In this document: piece by piece, positions 61,452-64,000 of the stretch
Layout: each line of letters opens with the position of its first letter
Position numbering within the stretch: the stretch's first letter is position 1
Source: Polaribacter haliotis
GTDB taxonomy: Bacteria > Bacteroidota > Bacteroidia > Flavobacteriales > Flavobacteriaceae
Length of the DNA: 64,000 nt
Reading direction: 5' to 3'
NCBI RefSeq assembly: GCF_014784055.1
Contig: NZ_CP061813.1
Coordinates: 1,451,501 to 1,515,500 of the forward strand
The notes under the pieces: generated by a model
What the model was told of the DNA's origin: nothing
Database searches by the model: none
The model's input: the letters and a program-made list of their open reading frames with translations, nothing else
Program-made: the position numbers and the translations under genes

Positions 61452-62295
61452 TATTATTTCTGTGGTATTCTAATAAATTGTCAATAGGTCTTTGAATAAC
61501 ATCTGTAATTTGTAAGTTATTTTTTCGTGCAATTTTTTCTAAAATATCTCTAAAGTAATGCGCAATAGATCCTATAAAATAAATTTTTGTTTCATCATTA
61601 ATATCATAAGGTAGAATTCTATATTTAAAAAATTCTTGAAACCCTTTTTTAATGATTCGTTTAATATATTTTTCGTCTTTAAAATCGAACATAAATTTGG
61701 CAAAAGAAGCTAAATACATATTAGGGTTTGGCTCCTTATATATATTTTTCTTTATATAATCTGCCTCTAAATTAAATTCCTCGTTAAATTTTTGTGCAAT
61801 TGCCTTTGGCATTTTACCATAATAATAATCTACAATTAACTTTTTACCAAAGTAATTACCACTTGCTTCGTCCATTAAAATATACCCTAGTGAAGGCACT
61901 AACATTTGCATCTCTTCACCATCAAAATAGCAACTATTAGATCCTGTTCCTAAAATACAAACCATAGCTGGGTTTTTACCTGTTGCTGCGTAAACTGCTG
62001 CCAACATGTCTTCCGCAATAAAAACTTTTGCGTTATTAAAAATTGACTCTAATATTTTTTTTAAAATCTCAATTGGTTTTGGAGTTCCACAACCAGCTCC
62101 ATAAAAATGAATTTCAGTAACATCATCTTTAATGTTTATTAACTGAAACATATTAATAATTCTATTGTGCAATTCTTCTTCTGGAACAACTGCTGGATTC
62201 AAACCTAAAGTTCTAGCTCTAAATTCTTCTTTTTTATCTTTATTTATGGCTATCCAATCTGCCTTGGTAGAACCTCCATCAGCTATTAATATCAT
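61444..62295 (-). CDS. BadF/BadG-type ATPase, N-acetylglucosamine kinase-like
   Basis: A 283-residue sugar kinase-fold protein. It begins with the phosphate motif IADGGSTKADWIAI, followed by TLGLNPAVVPEEEL, HFYGAGCGTP, VFIAEDMLAAVYAATG, VCILGTGSNSCYFDG and LMDEASGNYFGKKLI. The pattern is that of the N-acetylglucosamine kinase-like BadF/BadG family, probably feeding cell-wall sugar recycling. It converges with murF. Confidence 0.88.
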   Translation of the reverse strand: MILIADGGSTKADWIAINKDKKEEFRARTLGLNPAVVPEEELHNRIINMFQLINIKDDVTEIHFYGAGCGTPKPIEILKKILESIFNNAKVFIAEDMLAAVYAATGKNPAMVCILGTGSNSCYFDGEEMQMLVPSLGYILMDEASGNYFGKKLIVDYYYGKMPKAIAQKFNEEFNLEADYIKKNIYKEPNPNMYLASFAKFMFDFKDEKYIKRIIKKGFQEFFKYRILPYDINDETKIYFIGSIAHYFRDILEKIARKNNLQITDVIQRPIDNLLEYHRNNIN

Positions 62296-62397
62296 ATTTG
62301 TTTGTATTTAATATCAAATATATAACAACAGAAGCATTTAGACAATAATTACTAAAACTTCAATCGTTTTCGTCAAGACAAATAATTTGAAATGTCG

Positions 62398-62405
62398 TAA
62401 ATTTG
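62398..62405 (+). promoter_or_regulatory. -7 promoter box of the CpsB-like phosphatase gene
   Basis: TAAATTTG (62398-62405) is a full TAnnTTTG match, 16 bp before the ATG at 62422; the predicted leader is about 13 nt. No -33 element is clear. The divergent kinase gene starts at 62295. Confidence 0.5.
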
Positions 62406-62421
62406 TAATAAAAAATTACTT

Positions 62422-63162
62422 ATGCTTTTTTTTAAGAAAAAAACAATGCCATTAACGGATTTTTTCTCAGATAATTTTATTGATATCCATTCTCATTTAT
62501 TGCCAGGAATAGATGATGGTGCTAAAAATATAGAAAAATCTTTAGAATTAATTTTGAAGATGTATTCGTATGGAATAAAAAATTTTATAACAACTCCTCA
62601 CGTTTTAGGTGATATATATCCTAATTCTACTGAAACGATAAAAAGCAAACTTGCTGACGTACAAAATGCCTTAAAAGATAAAGGGTATACTGATATTAAA
62701 ATAGATGCAGCTGCAGAATATATGATGGACGAACAATTTAGCATTCGTTTAGAAAAGAATGATATTCTTCCGCTAAAAGATAATTATATTTTGGTAGAAA
62801 TGTCTTATTTTAATGCTCCTATTAATTTATATGAAATACTTTTTGAAATTCAACTAAAAGGATACAAGCCAGTTTTAGCACATCCAGAAAGATATAATTT
62901 TTATCACAATGATTTTGACAACTATTACAAACTTAAAAAGGCAGGTTGTCTATTTCAGCTGAATTTACTTTCTTTAACAGAACAATATGGTAAAAATGTA
63001 CAAAAGATTAGCAACGAACTTTTAAAGGTAAATATGTACGATTTTGTGGGTACAGACACGCATCATAATCAGCATTTAGAATTACTTAAAAAAATTGGAA
63101 CGAAGAAGAATTATAAAAAAATCGAGCATTTAATATTAAATAATAGTAAAGTATTTAATTAA
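62422..63162 (+). CDS. CpsB/CapC-type tyrosine phosphatase (PHP domain)
   Basis: This 246-residue PHP-fold metalloenzyme shows FIDIHSHLLPGIDDGAKN, NFITTPHVLGDIYPNS, DAAAEYMMDEQF, PVLAHPERYNFY and FVGTDTHHNQH, the metal-binding set of CpsB/YwqE-like phosphatases that act on Tyr-phosphorylated chain-length kinases. The likely substrate is the Wzc-like kinase encoded next to it on the other strand. A bidirectional terminator separates them. Confidence 0.92.
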   Translation: MLFFKKKTMPLTDFFSDNFIDIHSHLLPGIDDGAKNIEKSLELILKMYSYGIKNFITTPHVLGDIYPNSTETIKSKLADVQNALKDKGYTDIKIDAAAEYMMDEQFSIRLEKNDILPLKDNYILVEMSYFNAPINLYEILFEIQLKGYKPVLAHPERYNFYHNDFDNYYKLKKAGCLFQLNLLSLTEQYGKNVQKISNELLKVNMYDFVGTDTHHNQHLELLKKIGTKKNYKKIEHLILNNSKVFN

Positions 63163-63192
63163 AAAATGCGCAATTTAAATTGCGCATTTTTT
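63161..63192. terminator. Bidirectional terminator
   Basis: AAAAAATGCGCAATTT (63161-63176) is immediately followed by its complement AAATTGCGCATTTTTT (63177-63192). The T runs at both ends let it stop both convergent transcripts. Confidence 0.92.
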
Positions 63193-63207
63193 AATTTTAT
63201 CATATTT

Positions 63208-63999
63208 CTATTTAGAAAACATCTTTTTATACCAAGGTTTTGTTTCATCTTCGGAAAGATAACCATAACCATAACCACCATATCCATAACCATAGCTTCG
63301 CTTTGGATCTGTATCGTTTAAAACGATAGACATGTTTGGTAAACGTTTACTTTTGTACAATTCCTCTGGAACAGCTAATAATCTTTTATCTAAATAATTT
63401 GCTCTTACCACATATAAAAACATATCTGCATATTTAGAAATTAAAAGAGTATCTGTTACCAAGTTAACTGGAGCAGTATCAACGATAATAAAATCGTAAT
63501 AATCTAAGTCTCTAACTTCTTTAAACAAGTCCTCAATACTCTTACTAGCTAATAATTCAGCAGGATTTGGAGGAATAGCTCCTGATGATATAATATCCAA
63601 ACCTTTAGCTTCAGGAATAGTAAATTTAATATCATCTAAAGATAAATCATCATTTGTAATATAATTAGTTACCCCTTTACGACTTTCAATACCAAGGTAT
63701 TCTGTTACTTTTGGAGCACGTAAATCCATTCCCATTAAAAGCACCTTTTTATTAGATAAAGCTAAAGTAGCAGCTAAATTTATGGATATAAAAGATTTCC
63801 CCTCGCCACTAGTGGTTGAAGTTATAAATATAAACTTACTACTTTGGCTATTGTTAGCAAGCATAAAGTCTAAGTTTGTTCTTATTAATCGAAATGCCTC
63901 CGAACCACTTGACCTTGCATCATGACTAACAATAATTTTTTGATCACTTTCAGATCTTGGTATATCACCAAGAAAAGGAACTGATAAAGCTGCTTCAAT
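63208..63999 (-). CDS. Wzc-like polysaccharide tyrosine autokinase, C-terminal part (5' end outside window)
   Basis: The frame is open to the right edge of the window, so only the C-terminal 263 codons or so are visible. They include SEAFRLIRTNLDFML, the Walker A variant STTSGEGKSFISINLAATLA, Walker A' LLMGMDLRAPKV, Walker B YDFIIVDTAP and a Tyr-rich tail (YGYGYGGYGYGYLSEDETKPWY), the autophosphorylation cluster of BY-kinases. The missing N-terminus should hold the Wzz domain and membrane helices. The kinase controls chain length of exported polysaccharide; the CpsB-like gene next to it encodes the likely phosphatase. Confidence 0.93.
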   Translation of the reverse strand: MEAALSVPFLGDIPRSESDQKIIVSHDARSSGSEAFRLIRTNLDFMLANNSQSSKFIFITSTTSGEGKSFISINLAATLALSNKKVLLMGMDLRAPKVTEYLGIESRKGVTNYITNDDLSLDDIKFTIPEAKGLDIISSGAIPPNPAELLASKSIEDLFKEVRDLDYYDFIIVDTAPVNLVTDTLLISKYADMFLYVVRANYLDKRLLAVPEELYKSKRLPNMSIVLNDTDPKRSYGYGYGGYGYGYLSEDETKPWYKKMFSK

Positions 64000-64000
64000 A

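Noticed and set aside
1..64000. CRISPR array, IS elements and prophage
   Set aside because: No regularly spaced direct repeats, transposase, integrase or phage structural genes were recognised by reading both strands.

Overview
This AT-rich window reads as chromosome from a marine member of the Flavobacteriaceae (Bacteroidota). The evidence is the type IX secretion system (PorU, PorV and two cargo proteins with C-terminal sorting domains), the gliding lipoprotein GldJ, flavobacterial small-protein families (Lacal_2735, TIGR03643/DUF2805), Bacteroidota-type promoters (TAnnTTTG boxes), and the gene orders udk-divIC-like-mutA-mutB, gldJ/porU-porV-cdd and guaA-LysM lipoprotein. A Polaribacter-like genus fits, but I cannot prove the genus from sequence alone.

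Layout. 1-3.2 kb: end of one secreted protein, a second complete one, and a 57-residue small protein. 3.3-11.8 kb: a polycistron with a TetR-like regulator, an ABC1/UbiB-type kinase, a flavin reductase-like protein, an NAD(P)-binding/DUF2867 protein, DUF2256, and three photolyase/cryptochrome paralogues (DASH type, an iron-sulfur-family type without its cluster cysteines, and a third class). 11.9-17.9 kb: a second light/oxidative-stress polycistron with TIGR03643, GTP cyclohydrolase I, two sister small proteins, an SDR without its catalytic tyrosine, glutathione peroxidase, Lacal_2735, TspO, SRPBCC, a class I photolyase and an NTF2-like protein. A tRNA-Thr(UGU) follows.

18.3-29.5 kb is the most striking region, a neutral-lipid island. 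It encodes a wax ester synthase/DGAT, two serine alpha/beta hydrolases, one 1081-residue fusion of a PlsB-like acyltransferase, a HAD phosphatase-like domain and a PlsC acyltransferase, and glycerol-3-phosphate dehydrogenase. These are followed by a coiled-coil protein, a BTAD/SARP-like activator and three phasin-like proteins. One phasin has a histone-like lysine-rich tail and a helix-hairpin-helix domain. The promoters of two phasin genes share the same architecture: two TGCAAC half-sites 11 bp apart at fixed distance from the -7 box, as expected for a BTAD activator. On paper this is a glycerol-3-phosphate-to-triacylglycerol pathway with its own storage-body coat and regulator.

A second TetR-ABC1 kinase pair (29.6-31.6 kb), closely similar to the pair at 3.3-5.3 kb, closes the island. 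The two pairs therefore bracket the photolyase and lipid clusters. I infer one light/stress and lipid-storage response in which the kinases may act on lipid- or quinone-containing bodies.

31.6-64 kb is mostly core genome: uridine kinase, a DivIC-like protein, methylmalonyl-CoA mutase, an FkbM methyltransferase, a GH3-family protein, a radical SAM/TIGR03915 putative DNA-repair pair, an FAD-binding protein with a gluzincin-like partner, fused CcsBA, LysM lipoprotein-guaA, a FabH-like enzyme, truncated haemoglobin, cytidine deaminase, porV-porU, gldJ-murF, an N-acetylglucosamine kinase-like protein, a CpsB-type phosphatase and the C-terminal half of a Wzc-like tyrosine kinase cut by the window edge. 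No CRISPR array, IS element, integrase or rRNA was seen.
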